A stretch of 64,000 nt of DNA from Epiperipatus broadwayi (GCA_028023455.1 JAQFVV010006340.1:3139211-3203210); one strand, 5' to 3'; positions 49,979-64,000 are shown, numbered from the stretch's first letter. Numbers and translations: made by a program. The notes: a model not told the origin generated them from the sequence alone.

Positions 49979-50938
49979 ATATTACCGTTCGTTTAAGTGA
50001 AGTTTGCTATCTGTTATTATTATATACATAATCATTATAACATTAATATAAGCTATCACATTTAAAAGCATGATAATCTCCTCTCATTAAGGTCTACATT
50101 CCGATTTAGAATTAAAATTGCTATATCTGAACAATATGATAATTCATTCTAATCAATATCTGGATTATTTTGAATAATATCTAAATTAAAATTATTTAAT
50201 TAAAGATTTTTTTACTTTTTTTATAATCAGTAATCGTATCACATCTTTTAAAAAAATCTTGTCTTTACAAAATATATTTGTTTGAGCAAAAATTTATGTA
50301 TATAAAATATAAAAAAATTAAAGTGGCCTTCACTTTAAAACAATAAATAGTTTTTGTGATTGTCTTATTAAAGAAATATGTCTAACTAGATAGACCTTTT
50401 AATTTTCTTTAAAAAACCATGCAAATTTATTCTTTGTAACTTTTATTATTCATGTAGAATTTGGACCAAATCTTACTATGAAACTAGTTTAAATACATGG
50501 TTTCACATTTTTGTACATTATCAAATAAGTGTGTTACTTAAAAGAAGATGTTCAGTCTTTTACACGGTACCAAATGAAGTTATTAACTTAACATGAAACA
50601 CAAAACTAACACAGGGTAATTTCCCATGAGTTGGGAAAATGGTACAAGCACTCTAAGTTATTTTATTATATGTTAAACATATAAATTCCATTGCAAACTT
50701 GAATATACCCATTTTCATGTTTTGTTTTTTTTTATATTATCAAGAATACTATGTGCTGATTTGTATTACATAATACGGTAGATTATGACAGTGCTTACCT
50801 ATCTATGTATATGTAGTTTATAGTTTTTAACCTGAGTTTTAAGTTCACCATAATTTTAAAAATCTTTGTATCTAAACTTAGACATACATTAGAAATTTTG
50901 ATGATGTTGATGTTAAAGTAATCTCATCACAACGTGTA
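49979..50938. other. A+T-rich DNA, nothing recognised
   Basis: No coding signal or repeat relation seen. Confidence 0.6.
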
Positions 50939-50966
50939 TATATATATATATATATAGATACGAAGT

Positions 50967-51012
<46 letters not shown>

Positions 51013-51019
51013 ACTTCTA
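50939..51019. repeat. AT microsatellite inside a perfect palindrome
   Basis: GAAGTGAC at 50962-50969 and GTCACTTC at 51010-51017 enclose a pure TA run. A further AT run lies just to the left. Confidence 0.85.
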
Positions 51020-51029
51020 TCTTCTTTTG

Positions 51030-52440
51030 ATCACCGAGGATGCCACTAGGTCACTTACGACCTAATAAACTTAATTTATGATGATCAAAAGTTAATGATG
51101 ATGACACTTGATACCAGCTAGACCCAGAGTGAAAAAGAGATCTTTAATATTGTTCAAACAATTAAGAAAAGACAACAGAGTCAAATGTCAGTCAAACTAA
51201 TTTTAAATAATTTTATGTTTATTAAAATTTAAACTAATAAATTCCAGGTAATAAGTATAACAGATTAACTTAGATTTCAAGCGAATTTATCTAAGAATTT
51301 ATGAGGATAAGAAACATCAAATGCCATGGCAGATCAGTTGATTTGTCACTTTATTATTTAAAAGGGGCTTATAATTTTTTCTGCTAGTGGCTTATGGAAA
51401 TCAATTCCAGTTTCCCATTCAAAGATTTCAAAACATAGTAGTCTTGCAAGGAATTCAATAAAACAGTGCAAGTGAGCATTCCTTAGTATGGGACAGGAAC
51501 AATGGAGCTAAGAACATGATATGTCTGCAGGACAGTTCATGATATACCACCTTTATTGCAATTCAAGATTGACTCCAAGACAAGAAGAGAAAATAGAAAA
51601 AATGAAGATAACAATTATATAATCTAAATAGTGGAAAACTAAATCCCCAATATAGGAAAAACAGAACAATATTTTTAATAAATCACCAGCCAAAAGACTT
51701 GCAGTCTGCAGGAAACACAAACTAGGCTAATCTAAATTAACTACAGTATGTCAAAAGGTGACAAGGAAGTAAAACTAATATCTGCCTATGAATTTATCAA
51801 AAATTCAGAATTGGTAATATACAAATATAAATATATAAGAAAAGGGATGTCCAATACACACTCCAATAAATAATATAAAAAAACTTTTAAAATCACAAAT
51901 TTGTAATCTCAAAACTAAGACTATATTTCATGCAATAAAAATAAAAGAATACATACAATAATTATAATATTAATTAATTATGAAAAATTCAATAACAGAT
52001 TTACTTTTAGATTATGCAAAGAGTCTAATTACTGATTTATGCTTTAGGCAGCATATGAAATATTTTACTTTATGGTAAAGCAAAGTCCTGTGAGTCCTTC
52101 AATGGATACACGAGGATATTTCACAGTTAAATCATCATGTGACTTTACCTCTTCATGACAGCAAGTGTAGAGGCATACATTGGAATCAGTTCTAGTTTAG
52201 GCTTTCAAGGCATAATATGAAAGAACAACTTAGGATCATGGATCCATCCTTGGGCTTGTTTAGTATTGCATCTCATAGATTTGAACACTCATGGTGGGTA
52301 ATTTTATCATCTTGTGAAAGTGAACTACTATTAAGCAAACATAGGAAATAATAAAAGATCTGCAGTATGTCTTATCATTAGGTAGCAAGATATTTTATCA
52401 TCGAAGACATGGACAACAATCTTTTGAAAAATGGAAGGAC
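51030..52440 (+). repeat. Unidentified dispersed repeat, copy 2 (about 1.4 kb)
   Basis: Collinear with 21468-22740 (blocks listed there). More diverged and A+T-richer, with most CpG sites lost, consistent with older age. No reading frame or domain recognised. Ends approximate. Confidence 0.55.
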
Positions 52441-53716
52441 TGCAAACCAAGTAATAATCTCAGCAGACTAATGTAAATGAATAATAATAATAATGAACAG
52501 CAGAATAAGAAGCTGAATCAATACTGTTTTCCAGCAGAACTTTCTTAGTAATCTTAACTGATTTACAGATTGAAAACCAACTGAATAGCAATAATGTTAA
52601 TAATAATTCTGACTTTATATCACAAAGCTGACTGAAAAACAATAACCAAGATGTAACTTTTATACTTTTTTCTCTTCCATTGTCTTCCATAGTTTTTAAA
52701 GTTTGTTACATTTAAATCTATTTTAATTAATTTTTACATTTCCTTAATTAATTGATTTTTACATTTTGTTTTAATCTAATCTTTTGCTTAGATTAATCTA
52801 ATATCTTATCATCCAGGAATCTTGCAAACTTAATTGCATTCCAAAACCAATGAGATATTTTCACAAATGTTTCTTTAATAACAAATTTTATTTTAATATT
52901 TTACATTTGTTTATTTTTAACCATTTTAAAAGAGAGAGAATGGATTTTAAACCTTTTTATTTTACATTATGCCTAAAATTTATTTTACACGTTTTATTTT
53001 CCCTAACTTATTTTTGCTTTATAAAAGAAAGATAGTTTTCTTTAAAAAAAAAAGAAAGTTTTTAAATCTTTCCCTACCCTTTTGCTTTGAACAATTTTAT
53101 TTTAAAAGAAAAATATGATGCAATCTTTTGCTTTTGCAAAATTTGCATCTTAAAATCTATTTTAAAAACATACTGTATTTTTTTTACTTCCACTTTTATT
53201 AATAATTTAATCTTTTATTTTAAATAAAAAATATGTAATAGGAGCCATATAACAAAATACAAATAGTGATCTAATGAACTTATATTAATATTTCAACCAG
53301 GGGACTGCTTTTTATAAGAAAATAAAACCAAGTGACTTTTTTTAAAAGTTAAACATTAAAACTCAGTTCCATATCTGATAAAGTAAAAAAAATTATAGGT
53401 TAGTAATCTTTTTATTTAGAATTTAACCAATCGAATTGACCTATTGCATTGAATATCTTAATTATTTTCTTTCAAAAACACTAATCATTCGTTTATCAAA
53501 TTTTTTTACAACTGGTTAATTAATTCATTTTTAATTTTATATATTGAAAATAAAAATATTATATTTATTTTCTTACAAACAAGAAGATAATATAATTATT
53601 TTCCCATAAAAACAGCAAATTAAAATTATATGATGCATTTAAAAAATTCATTCATTGTTAATGGAAAAAGTAATAAAAAATAAAAAATAAATTTACAAAT
53701 GAAAATATATGTGTAC

Positions 53717-53718
<2 letters not shown>
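52441..53718. other. A+T-rich DNA, nothing recognised
   Basis: No coding signal seen. Confidence 0.6.
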
Positions 53719-53754
<36 letters not shown>

Positions 53755-53776
53755 TTTGTCCATCTATATATCCATC

Positions 53777-53807
<31 letters not shown>

Positions 53808-53817
53808 GATGGACAGG
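53719..53817. repeat. AT microsatellite with inverted unique ends
   Basis: TTTGTCCATCTATATAT and ATAGATGGACAGGCAA flank AT runs in inverted orientation. Confidence 0.7.
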
Positions 53818-54920
<1,103 letters not shown>

Positions 54921-55802
54921 TATAATTCAAGCTTAACTATTATTTAAATCATTTAAAACTTATTTCATTATATTAATAATTTTTATTATATCATTCATTA
55001 GACTAGAGATTATTTACTTAATGAATAATATTTCTGTAGTGTAATTTTTACTAGACAATTCTCACAAGGTAAGATCAGATTTTGATCTGCTTTTGAAACC
55101 TTATGGAGGGTTGTAATCATAAACATATGACCAAACATATGTGAAAAAGCGGTATGATTCCCATAATGTATATTTAAAGCTGAAGCAGCACACATCAATT
55201 GGACTAGACCACATTCTCACACACATATCATTATCATTGCTCAATATGTATATATAAGAAATTAATACTGTTTAATTGATAAGAGTCAAACTTTCTGACC
55301 TCACAACTTTGACACAAACCACTGATGGAAGTATATTACTAATTTTTATTAGTAATTTACTAGACTAAAGTTTATTTTTTTTTAAGGAATAATATTTTTG
55401 TAGCTTATGGTGTAGTAAAAATTACACTACACAAATATTACTATTATTGTTGTTGTTGTTGTTGTTGTTATTATTATAAACTAACTAAATAAGAAGGAAT
55501 TATAATAAAATTCATCAAGTAATCCATCTGCTGGTTTATACTGCAAGGGTTACAACAATTAAAATTTATCCCAATGAAATGTCGATATGTGATAATATTC
55601 CAATGTTCTTGGGAATTTACAGAAATTGTTTAATAAAAGCATTCAAAATAATATGAAGTACAATTAATTTCCATTTAGTAATGTAATTCTTTCTGGAACA
55701 CAATATGAAGATTAATAAATTTCATTTAGCACTTTTTTAATCTAAGGTAAGTTATATTTATTCATTTAGGTTTTTCTAAAAAAATTCGACATATACAATA
55801 TT
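54921..55802. other. A+T-rich DNA with a short duplicated segment
   Basis: ATTAGACTAGAG...GAATAATATTTCTGTAGTG (about 54997-55040) resembles 55357-55410. A TTG run lies at 55447-55469. No gene seen. Confidence 0.5.
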
Positions 55803-55930
55803 TAATATTTGCATTAATAATCCATAATCTGTTAATGGTATATAACTATTTAGCATTAATAATCCATAATCCATTACTGGTATTTGAAATATTTAGCTTT
55901 GCTATACCATAATTCATTTCTGGTATTTCT
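55803..55930. repeat. Degenerate short tandem repeat, about three units
   Basis: GCATTAATAATCCATAATC occurs at 55811 and 55853, then a diverged CTATACCATAATTCATT unit follows. Each is followed by a TGGTAT(T/A) block. Confidence 0.7.
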
Positions 55931-57557
55931 TTAAGAAATGGAGACAAATCGTCTTTATTATAAGAAGCAAATTTCATTCGTTTGAAAAGATATTATAAAT
56001 TTATAGCCAAATAAATTAGCATTCAACACTTTTTTACGTGAAGTAGTTTATTAATTCACTGACTTATACTTATTAAATCCTTGTAACTAAATAATTCAGA
56101 TCATATATATTATATACAGAACCAAGCAAATAGGTTATAATCCATAAACAAAGTGATTTCATTGCTTTTTAATTAAAAGTTTAGTATTTCACCAAGTGAA
56201 ATTTATGACGATATATTTGACTTGAAATTTATTACTTAAAATTGTCTTTCCATAATTCACAACAAGATAATCCACATATTAAGATAAATTATGCACATCT
56301 CTGTTTAAAAAAATATATAAGCAGTTTGATTGAAGTTGTTAGACATAATTTTATAAATATAACAGCTATTTATCGTTACTTTAACTGGAAAAAAGCAGAG
56401 ATTTACCTAAAGTTGTTAGACAGTATTTTATGAGTAAATGTATCCAGTTTCCCTAAACAGTTGACTGCAATTAATGAAAGTTTTAGAAATAATAATTATT
56501 GACAAAATCTGGTTTATTTATTGTTGTTCATCCTTTTCCTAATCTGATGAGAAAAAGACAATTTTGGCAAGCAAAGGCAAAATTCTTAGGCTAATTTAGT
56601 CTATTTGTCCATGATGTTGAAGACAAACTAAATCCCTATTTTAATGTTTTAATCTGGTTAGGTTCTGACTGCAATAAAATTTTGTAAAGATTACTGATTT
56701 TTTTTTCAAAGCACTAGTATTGAAACTAGTAGTTCAGCTGGTGTATGGGAAAATTTGGATAAATTGGCAGGATTATTAAAAAATTTAAACTATAGGCTTG
56801 TCTGATTTTAAATCAAACATACAATTTTTTATAAAATGAAGAGAAGAAAAAATAATGATAATAATTTTATGCTTTTTCAATCACGTCATTTTGTTTCCTG
56901 TTTAAAATAATTTAAAATCATTTATTTAAAACAAATCTATAACCCTTAAAAAATTATAAGATATTTACTCCAATTAAATTTTAATTGATCTTTTAATCAA
57001 TTATATTATTAAATATATATCGAAGTAATCTAAATCAATTTTTACTAAATATAAATCTCAGCACATAAGTTTTACACGTGCATTCATATAAAATATAGAC
57101 ATTGTTTGTTCTATTCTTTAAGGAAGAAGAAATGCAATCTTAAATGTAATTTTTAAAAAAATATTTTGATGTATTGTAATGTGAGATTTCTTATTTATTC
57201 TGTATTTCTTTATAAAAATATTTATTTTATATGTGTATATCTCTGTTTATTTATACAATTTCATGACACTTTTCTCTAATAATAATAATGACAAAAATAC
57301 AAAGTACATATTTTTTATACAAATATTGATTAGAAATTTTACTTGGAAATAAATTTTTAAATGCTTTATAAAATTATATTTTTTAATCATTAATCTGAGA
57401 TACTTTTCGACTTGAGTTATCATTCTATTATATGCTATTCAACCAATGATAGTGATAAAGATATTTGCTTAACCATAAAAATAAAGTCATTAAAATTTTT
57501 ACAGTTTTTTTAATTACATTAGAAAATTATAGTGAAAGCAGTAAAGTTATATTATAT
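55931..57557. other. A+T-rich DNA, nothing recognised
   Basis: The short plus-strand frame at 56242-56433 has no recognisable domain and A+T-driven composition. Confidence 0.6.
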
Positions 57558-57770
57558 ATAATATAATATTTTAATGGATGTTTAGATGCAACTATTTAAT
57601 GTGTGGAGTTATCTATTTATAATCACTTAATTAGAAAACACTTTATGTAAAACATAACCAATAAAAGCTAATTACCTCAGTTCAAGTGTGAATTAGAACT
57701 GTCATATTAATTGCACTATTCTAGGTAAAGTGCTTTCTAATTAAGTAATTATAAATGGTTACTCCACAAA
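57558..57770. repeat. MITE family X, copy 3 (best preserved)
   Basis: Inverted repeats TGTGGAGTTATCTATTTATA (57601) and TATAAATGGTTACTCCACA (57751-57769) with adjoining CACTTAATTAGAAAACACTT and its complement. A shared leader TAATATAATATTTTAATGG at 57558 lies outside the inverted repeat. Confidence 0.8.
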
Positions 57771-57799
57771 TCATATATATATATATATATATATATGTT

Positions 57800-57837
<38 letters not shown>

Positions 57838-57845
57838 AACCTTTC
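57771..57845. repeat. AT microsatellite with palindromic end GTTACAAT/ATTGTAAC
   Basis: GTTACAAT at about 57797 and ATTGTAAC at about 57834 enclose a pure AT run. Another AT run precedes it, directly next to MITE X. Confidence 0.85.
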
Positions 57846-60501
57846 AGGTTGGCACTAGAAAGAAATATGGAAAGGTCACATTTGGCATAAAGATAATTAG
57901 TTGAGAAAAATGAATTGTGATATAATATAATATTCGGATTTGAATTTTGGGGGAAAAATTAGGCTTAAACTGTGATATCATTAATATTTAAAAGTGAGTT
58001 TTTTTTAAAAAAAAGAATCTAAACTGTGATGTGATTTGCTAATTAAAATTTGGATTTTAACAAAAATTAAAATTTTAAATAGATATATTGATGGGTGGAG
58101 TTTTGGAACTATATGTTTAATGGTAGATGTTTGTGTACAATAGAAAATTTACATATCATCATAGACAGATGCATATGTGTATTATTAATTAGAATTTTTT
58201 TTTATATGTTATTTATAAATTACTGATTATAAATTGTCTTAAAATCTTAGGTTTTAAAAATGATAAAGATTATTTGAAATAGTAAATGACATTTTAAAAT
58301 TAATAATTAATGTTTAATATTTTTTTTAATTACTATGTATAGTAAATTCAAACATTCTATTGTTTAAAATTTTATAAATAATATTTCTGGCAAGCTTCCA
58401 AAGTTGTCATGGAAACATAGACAGCATAAGGAAAAAAAAGACAGGGTTTATAACTAAAAAGTAATAAATAAAAAAAACTCCAAGGAAGAAGATAAGAAAC
58501 TTAAAAAATTTTTTTTTAAAAAAAAAAACTCTAATAGTATAACAAATATAAAAGAAATCGCAAGGATTATAACAATACATTTATGGGAAATTTATATTGT
58601 AAAACTGGAGTTACCATGAAGGAATAGACTCAAAAGGGTTATCTGTCTTCAAATCTCTACCAAAATTCATGATTCAAATCTACTACCTATAAAATTGCCT
58701 GGATATCTCTAAGTTAAGTTATTACAATTATAATCTATTTTTAATGTATATTAAAAATGAATAACATTAAGATGACAACGTTTGGTAAGATAGAGCTTTC
58801 TCAAATTTTAACTTTAGACACTAACATTAAATGCCTAATTTTTTTAATTTAAGGAATTTGCTATTAATATTCGATAAAACAAAATTTAAAATGAAAAAAG
58901 ATATATATATCCAATATGATATCAAGAAGATACTTTATATTATATCACTTCACTATACCCGCGTCTGTAACAGGATAATTTTCAATGCCTGCAAATGTAA
59001 TTATAAAGCTTATCATGAAATTCTAAAAGGAAAAGACTATTGTCATTCTTAACAAAAATATGCTTTAACAATGGATAGACATTTTTTTTTATCTTATAAT
59101 TTACGGTATCATTGAAATTAATATATGTTTTGTTTTTTGTTTTTTTAATTTTTAATTTTTTTTTTTTTTAAAAAAAAAACATTTTACATATAATAATGAG
59201 GTATTGATAATTATTTTATTTTTTTATATTAGATGTATAAACAATTTTTTTTTTGTGTGTGTGTGTGTTTTATGTACCTTTTAAAAAAATGAAGCAATGT
59301 AATTTCATATATATACATTATGATATGATAATGTGTTTGGTATAATCCGGAGATTATACTATAGGTGATTATATATGTTCGGATGTGTGCGTGATGTTAC
59401 GTATTATTATTATGTTTTTTAATTATATTTATTAAGCTGAATTTCGATAATGATTGTTATAAAAAAATAAAGAATTAAAACCTTGTCAGTTATACGTTTG
59501 TTATATAGGGAGTAGATTAAAATAAGTTAATGATAGAAATAGTCAGGAATGATTAGATTAAGTATATAGATTAAGTGTTTTAGTATTGTGGTCTCATGCT
59601 TGTCTCTAATTTTGTACAGTTAATGCTAGATGGAATATATATAATAATTATAACGGACAAGTGTTATTTAAAATTTTATAATATTTCTAAAAGATTATTA
59701 ATTTTTATTATCATCAAAGCATTATAGATAATTTAATAGGATCTAATTTGGAAATTCATGATATTTACTATATAAACAAACGCACATATTCGAAGATATA
59801 TAATGCACATATTTAAAAGTAGTCAATTTTCATTTTATCACAGAAAAATGTAATGGGTGATAAAGGTATCAATAATATTTTTTTTTAGTTATGATTTATT
59901 TTTGATTTTTTTTATAATAAATATTTTATTGAATCAACAGCTTATAGGAATTTCTTGAGTATATACGTTCGATTCTTCATTTCCACACACACACATCTAA
60001 TTATCATAGTATGGTTATGGAAGATATGGGTTGTCAAAATAATTCTAGTTTTAGTTAAATTTGTTTGGTGGTAATAAATTTCAGTATTATAATACCAATA
60101 ACACATTTCACTTTGCTTGGAATGGATAGTGATATGGATAGAAAAGTACCTGGTCCTAATGATTATCTATTCTATGTTAAATATGAACTTCTATTAAAAG
60201 AACATTTTTATGATTGTGCAATAGTTTAGTATTAAACAGAGGCCCTGAACATATTTCAATTAATCTTATAATATTATTGTCTATAGATGTTTTTATCATC
60301 CTTGTTGGCTTGATATATAAAGACCATATTCTATAACCTCAACTGAGCTAAGCCATAGGGTAATTATAATATAAAATCTTTTAAATAAATTTAAATATAA
60401 TTTATAATGATAAATTTTATTCTATATTGCATAGAATTGGTGCCTGGGCAATCATAAATATAGTAAAGTAGATAAGTGAAGAGGATGGAGGTTGTAGGAT
60501 A
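57846..60501. other. A+T-rich DNA, nothing recognised
   Basis: Short homopolymers and a GT run (59256-59268) only. The frame at 58831-59052 has no recognisable domain. Confidence 0.6.
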
Positions 60502-60705
60502 GGGTTACAAAATGCTAGCCCAATGTGGGGCTTGATAATCATGAGGCTACGTATATTGAGGGTTACAAAATGGCTGGCCAACTGGGGCTTTGATATTTAT
60601 GGGTTAAATGCTTGATATATGATTGGGTTTCAATGGCCTGACAATCATGGAGCATGATATTTATGGATAACTGGTTTCACAATGATTGGTGATTGATTCA
60701 TTTTG
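60502..60705 (+). repeat. Degenerate minisatellite, about four units of 48-65 bp
   Basis: Units start at 60502, 60560, 60625 and 60673 with GGGTTACAAAATGGCTGGCC-like heads, followed by TTGATA(A/T)T(C/T)ATG. The plus strand is G-rich compared with the surroundings. It may belong to the 5' region of the retrotransposon that follows. Confidence 0.65.
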
Positions 60706-61378
60706 TTCATATGTGTATTTTGTTCTTTGTTGGATATTATATTTTTGTACATTCTATTATGAATGACATATAAAGTGGCTTATGGTGGCATGCAATGTGG
60801 ATGGCCTGATATACATGGGTTAAGTGGTTGTCCAATTGTGGAATCTTGATTAATTAAGTCTCATATTTTGTAAAATATTTATCTTTTGTTGGTTTAATTG
60901 GTTAAGTGATGACCAGCATGAATGGCTTAATATATACTTGTAGAGTATTTATATTTTTGTTGATATATATTGGCGTATATCTGAGATGAAAAGTAATGTT
61001 GTGCTATTAGAAGTATTTTAATCCTGTTTTAAATATACAGCTATTGTAGAATTGGTTCCAAAATAGAATCAAGTTGGTAGTTTTCCTTATTCAATGATTT
61101 CTGATATCAATCTGGAAGATCAATAAAAATGTTTGATAAAATGGAATTAGGGGTAAATGGAGCACTCACTAAAGTTTGAAATAAGCAAATTAGAGTTTGA
61201 AATAAGCCAATATCTGAGAGATGTGTAATAGATATATGAATGTTAGATGTATAGATTAAAAAAACATTTTTTTAGGTGAAATAGTTAAGTACAGCCATGA
61301 GACAGCTTAATTTTAATTATAAAGCTATAGAAATATCACAACTTGTAGTAAATTAATAAATGTTAAAGTTGATAACAT

Positions 61379-61418
<40 letters not shown>

Positions 61419-62233
61419 TTTGCTTGTCAATCAAATATAGTACTGATGCTAGATAAACATAGAATTATTGGTAACATTAAATTATAAAGTGTTAATATTG
61501 TTCATATCTGGAACCCTTCTGTTATAGAAAGTCCATAATTTTGAAGGTTAGATAGCATGCTTGATTGTTGGAGTTTTGTTGGTTGTATTGCAGATTTTTG
61601 GTGATGAATGGAGAATTGTTGTTATTGTCTTGGGTATATGGTGTATTCATGTCACTGGTGATTGATTGTCCTCATTCACTGCTCCAACCCAAATTAGGAT
61701 ATCAGTTGTTAGTTGTCATGAAGCAGTTAACAGTAGTCCTGCCATGATTTTTGCCTCTAAGACTCCAGAGAGAACAAGGCATATTTATTTCTAATATATA
61801 TGTAATATTTGTGTCTAAGACTCACAAAGATGAGCAAGACAATATCTTATTAATAGCCCCTAAGACTTGGATGTAAGCAGGGCATTGTGATAGTGTTTAT
61901 AGTAGAATATTATGGGTTGTGGTAGCTTAGAGTGGTTAAAGTGAGATGATCATCAGAGTGTTCATGGAGCATTGTATGTTTTAAGAGCAGTAATGGAATT
62001 CTTTTATCCATTTCAAAGTTGTGAACTGCTAGCAATTCTTTTAAACTGTCGGTATCTGTTGGATCTTTAGAAGATTGGATGAATATATAACTTGAATATA
62101 TAGCTTATTCTTAACAGATTGTTTTCTATATTCTTATGCAAAAGTTGGCATTTTTCATATTTAATAAAAAAATTGTATATCAGTTGTCATAGTAAATGCA
62201 TGTCATCATTAATTTTATTTTTGATTATAAATA

Positions 62234-62266
<33 letters not shown>

Positions 62267-62606
62267 TTATTTGTTATAAATGCTGGTTATAATATTTGAA
62301 TGCATTCAATACTGGTCTTTTATCAGTTATTTAAATTGTTGTAGTTTATAATATAGCTATAGTGGATCATATAAAATTTAATTAATAATTTCAGTAATGT
62401 TTAGATTTATGTTATCTAGTTAACACTTAATATCTTCTTGCTTCTGTGTGTGTGGAAAATCGAACATTATATGGGAAAATAAAATTGTAGAAATTTTATG
62501 TCATTCAAGTAGTGAGGGTGAGTTTGAATTGTTGATTTGGTGGAGGTTGGAGCTGATAACCATTGTTTTCTCAAGTAATATTAATAAAGTTTTTAAAGAT
62601 TATAAA
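60706..62606. other. Upstream region of the gag-like frame, possible LTR or leader
   Basis: Less A+T-rich and G-rich on the plus strand. Contains degenerate CTAAGACT(C/T)-type repeats at 61754-61885, an AT run at 61382-61416 and a TTA run at 62233-62266. No LTR boundary or primer-binding site could be fixed. The frame open from 62448 continues into gag, but the leader residues before 62607 are not gag-like. Confidence 0.4.
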
Positions 62607-64000
62607 ATGGAAGAATTTAGTTTATACGATAGTCTGGGTGGGTCTCAAGAGACACCATCTCCAGACATGGCTGCATTGTCCCCTGACCTTGAATCAGGAA
62701 ATGAAGCTATATATATGTCCTATGGAGAGTCTAGTAAGATGAGAGATAATATTTGTAAAACTACGGATGATGATATGCCGATGTGGGCTAAATCGTTTTT
62801 TGCAAAATTAGAGTTTAGACGAGTAGAAGATAGAGAAAGGTCAGAAGAGATGTTAACAGAATTGAAGTCAGAACTAAGGGAACTAAAGTCTGGTCAAGTA
62901 AAATTGAAATCAGAATTAAAGTGAGGACAAACCGAATTGAAATCAGAACTAAAAGAAATAAAGTTGAGTCAAGATAAGTCAGAGGAAAGGATAGCTGAAA
63001 TAAAATTAGAAATGTTAGGAATAAAGTCCGACATAGTAGAAATAAGAGCTAATACAGTTAGCCAGATACAAGCTTTGGAAGAGAAAGTAGAAAATCAGAT
63101 ATTAGAGATAAAGGAGGTCAGAGACACTATTAAGGGTCAAGCATCTAAGTTTGAAACTGTAGAAATAAATGTTTACACTCAATTGCATCAAATAAAATTA
63201 GAAAGTGATAGTGCAGTGGCACAAATTCGAGAGGAGATTAAAGAAAATTTTAGTAAAACCGAAATCATGGTAAAAGATAAAGAATTTGAGTATATTCAAG
63301 AGAAATTTGAACAATTTCAGGAAGAATTCGGGGTCATTAAACAAGTTGTGGAAAGATGTCAGGATAAAGTTGATGACAGTATTTTAAAAACTCAAGGCCA
63401 GTATAGTGTTGACCAAAACATCAATGATCAGGTTGTTCAAATGGTTAAAAAAATAGATAGTTTGACAATAGAAGAAGAGGCTGTATGAGCCATGGGACTA
63501 AAGCTAGTGGAAATGGATGAAAGATATCAAAATTTAAGAAAAGAGGTAGATAGTGTAAGGAGTGATATAGGTAAGCAGGATATGTCAGACAAGGTAGAAG
63601 AAAAGTTAAATGAGTTTGACTGTAAGTTACAAAATCACCAATTAAAATTGGAAAATTTTATGCAAGAAAAAATAATTAAGGAGCAGAATGCAAAAACAGA
63701 AATAAGAATTCCAGAGATTAGGGAAACAGATGTTACTGAGGTTAAAGAGGTCTGTGGTTACCTGACATACCATTATTCTGAGGAGTTATTAAAAGATTCT
63801 AAGCTTAAGAAGGCATATTCCAAGAGTTTAGGTTTAAATGGAGAACAAATGAGTTATGGGAAGGATTCACGGGATTCCATGGCCCTTAAATTTTTGTCTA
63901 TTAGACCTTTTAAGGGAGATCACATGGAAAATCCATATGAGTTTTTGCAGAATTTAGAAGAGTTGTTTGTGTTATGCCCCTTAACAGAAGAGGAAAAGAT
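62607..64000 (+). pseudogene. Gag-like protein of an LTR-type retrotransposon, two in-frame TGA codons, runs off the window
   Basis: From the ATG at 62607 (MEEFSLYDSLGGSQETPSPD) one frame continues to the window end, over 460 codons, interrupted only by TGA at 62922-62924 and 63486-63488. Residues about 60-360 are a long Lys/Glu-rich coiled coil with repeats of the type ELKSGQ/ELKS. The end (FLSIRPFKGDHMENPYEFLQ, then LEELFVL) matches the start of a Ty3/Gypsy-type capsid domain (P-F-x-G...NP-x-F-L). Zinc knuckle, protease and RT would lie beyond 64000. Base composition is purine-rich, unlike its neighbours. The start at 62607 is chosen because the protein becomes gag-like from there. The stops suggest a young pseudogene; stop read-through is possible but unsupported. 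Confidence 0.75.

Noticed and set aside
62922-63488. Alternative genetic code with TGA as sense codon
   Set aside because: Only two TGA in one pseudogene-like frame; the dead LINE frames contain all three stop codons, so there is no consistent support.

Overview
The window looks like a piece of a very A+T-rich animal genome, probably an invertebrate. By eye about three quarters of the bases are A or T. The evidence for a metazoan is the mix of decayed transposons: two families of non-LTR retrotransposons (LINEs), a Penelope-like element with a GIY-YIG endonuclease, the gag end of an LTR-type retrotransposon, many palindromic MITE-like elements, long trinucleotide microsatellites, and short interspersed elements carrying hammerhead ribozymes. 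No rRNA, tRNA, CRISPR array or bacterial-type operon is visible. The species cannot be fixed from the sequence.

Layout. 1-2.9 kb: 5'-cut LINE copy on the plus strand. 3.1-3.84 kb: old inverted pair of hammerhead units. 3.88-3.95 and 8.09-8.21 kb: two candidate minus-strand exons with good splice sites and matching phase, the only hint of a host gene. 5.2-5.8 kb: TAG-type microsatellite. 6.2-7.3 kb: large inverted repeat. 8.4-12 kb: a second LINE type (minus strand), split by a hammerhead element inserted with an imperfect 18-bp target duplication. 14-20 kb: MITEs and palindromes, including a nested hammerhead element (17,373-18,080) flanked by a perfect 12-bp duplication. 21.5-22.7 and 51.0-52.4 kb: two diverged copies of an unidentified repeat. 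24.75-25.08 kb: compact hammerhead element with a perfect 13-bp duplication. 26.6-26.9 kb: AAT/TTA microsatellite. 27.5-31 kb: nearly full-length minus-strand LINE of the same family as the first. 33.3-33.8 kb: two near-perfect palindromes. 35.7-37.1 kb: head-to-head Penelope-like pair. 37-60 kb: mostly featureless A+T-rich DNA with a few MITEs and AT microsatellites. 60.5-64 kb: GC-richer stretch with degenerate repeats, then a gag-like reading frame that runs off the window.

The most interesting content is the hammerhead set. Two sequence families (monomers of about 455 and 370 bp) carry type I hammerhead cores: CUGAUGA, a short stem II, GAAA, a short self-complementary stem III, and a GUC cleavage site. 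They are arranged as mirror-image units so that each element has a ribozyme on each strand. Terminal overlap or tandem structure and target duplications of 12-18 bp fit retrozyme-like elements copied through RNA. The Penelope-like element in the same window has the same outward-facing head-to-head shape and a worn hammerhead-like motif at its 3' end, which makes it a plausible class of helper. That last step is inference.
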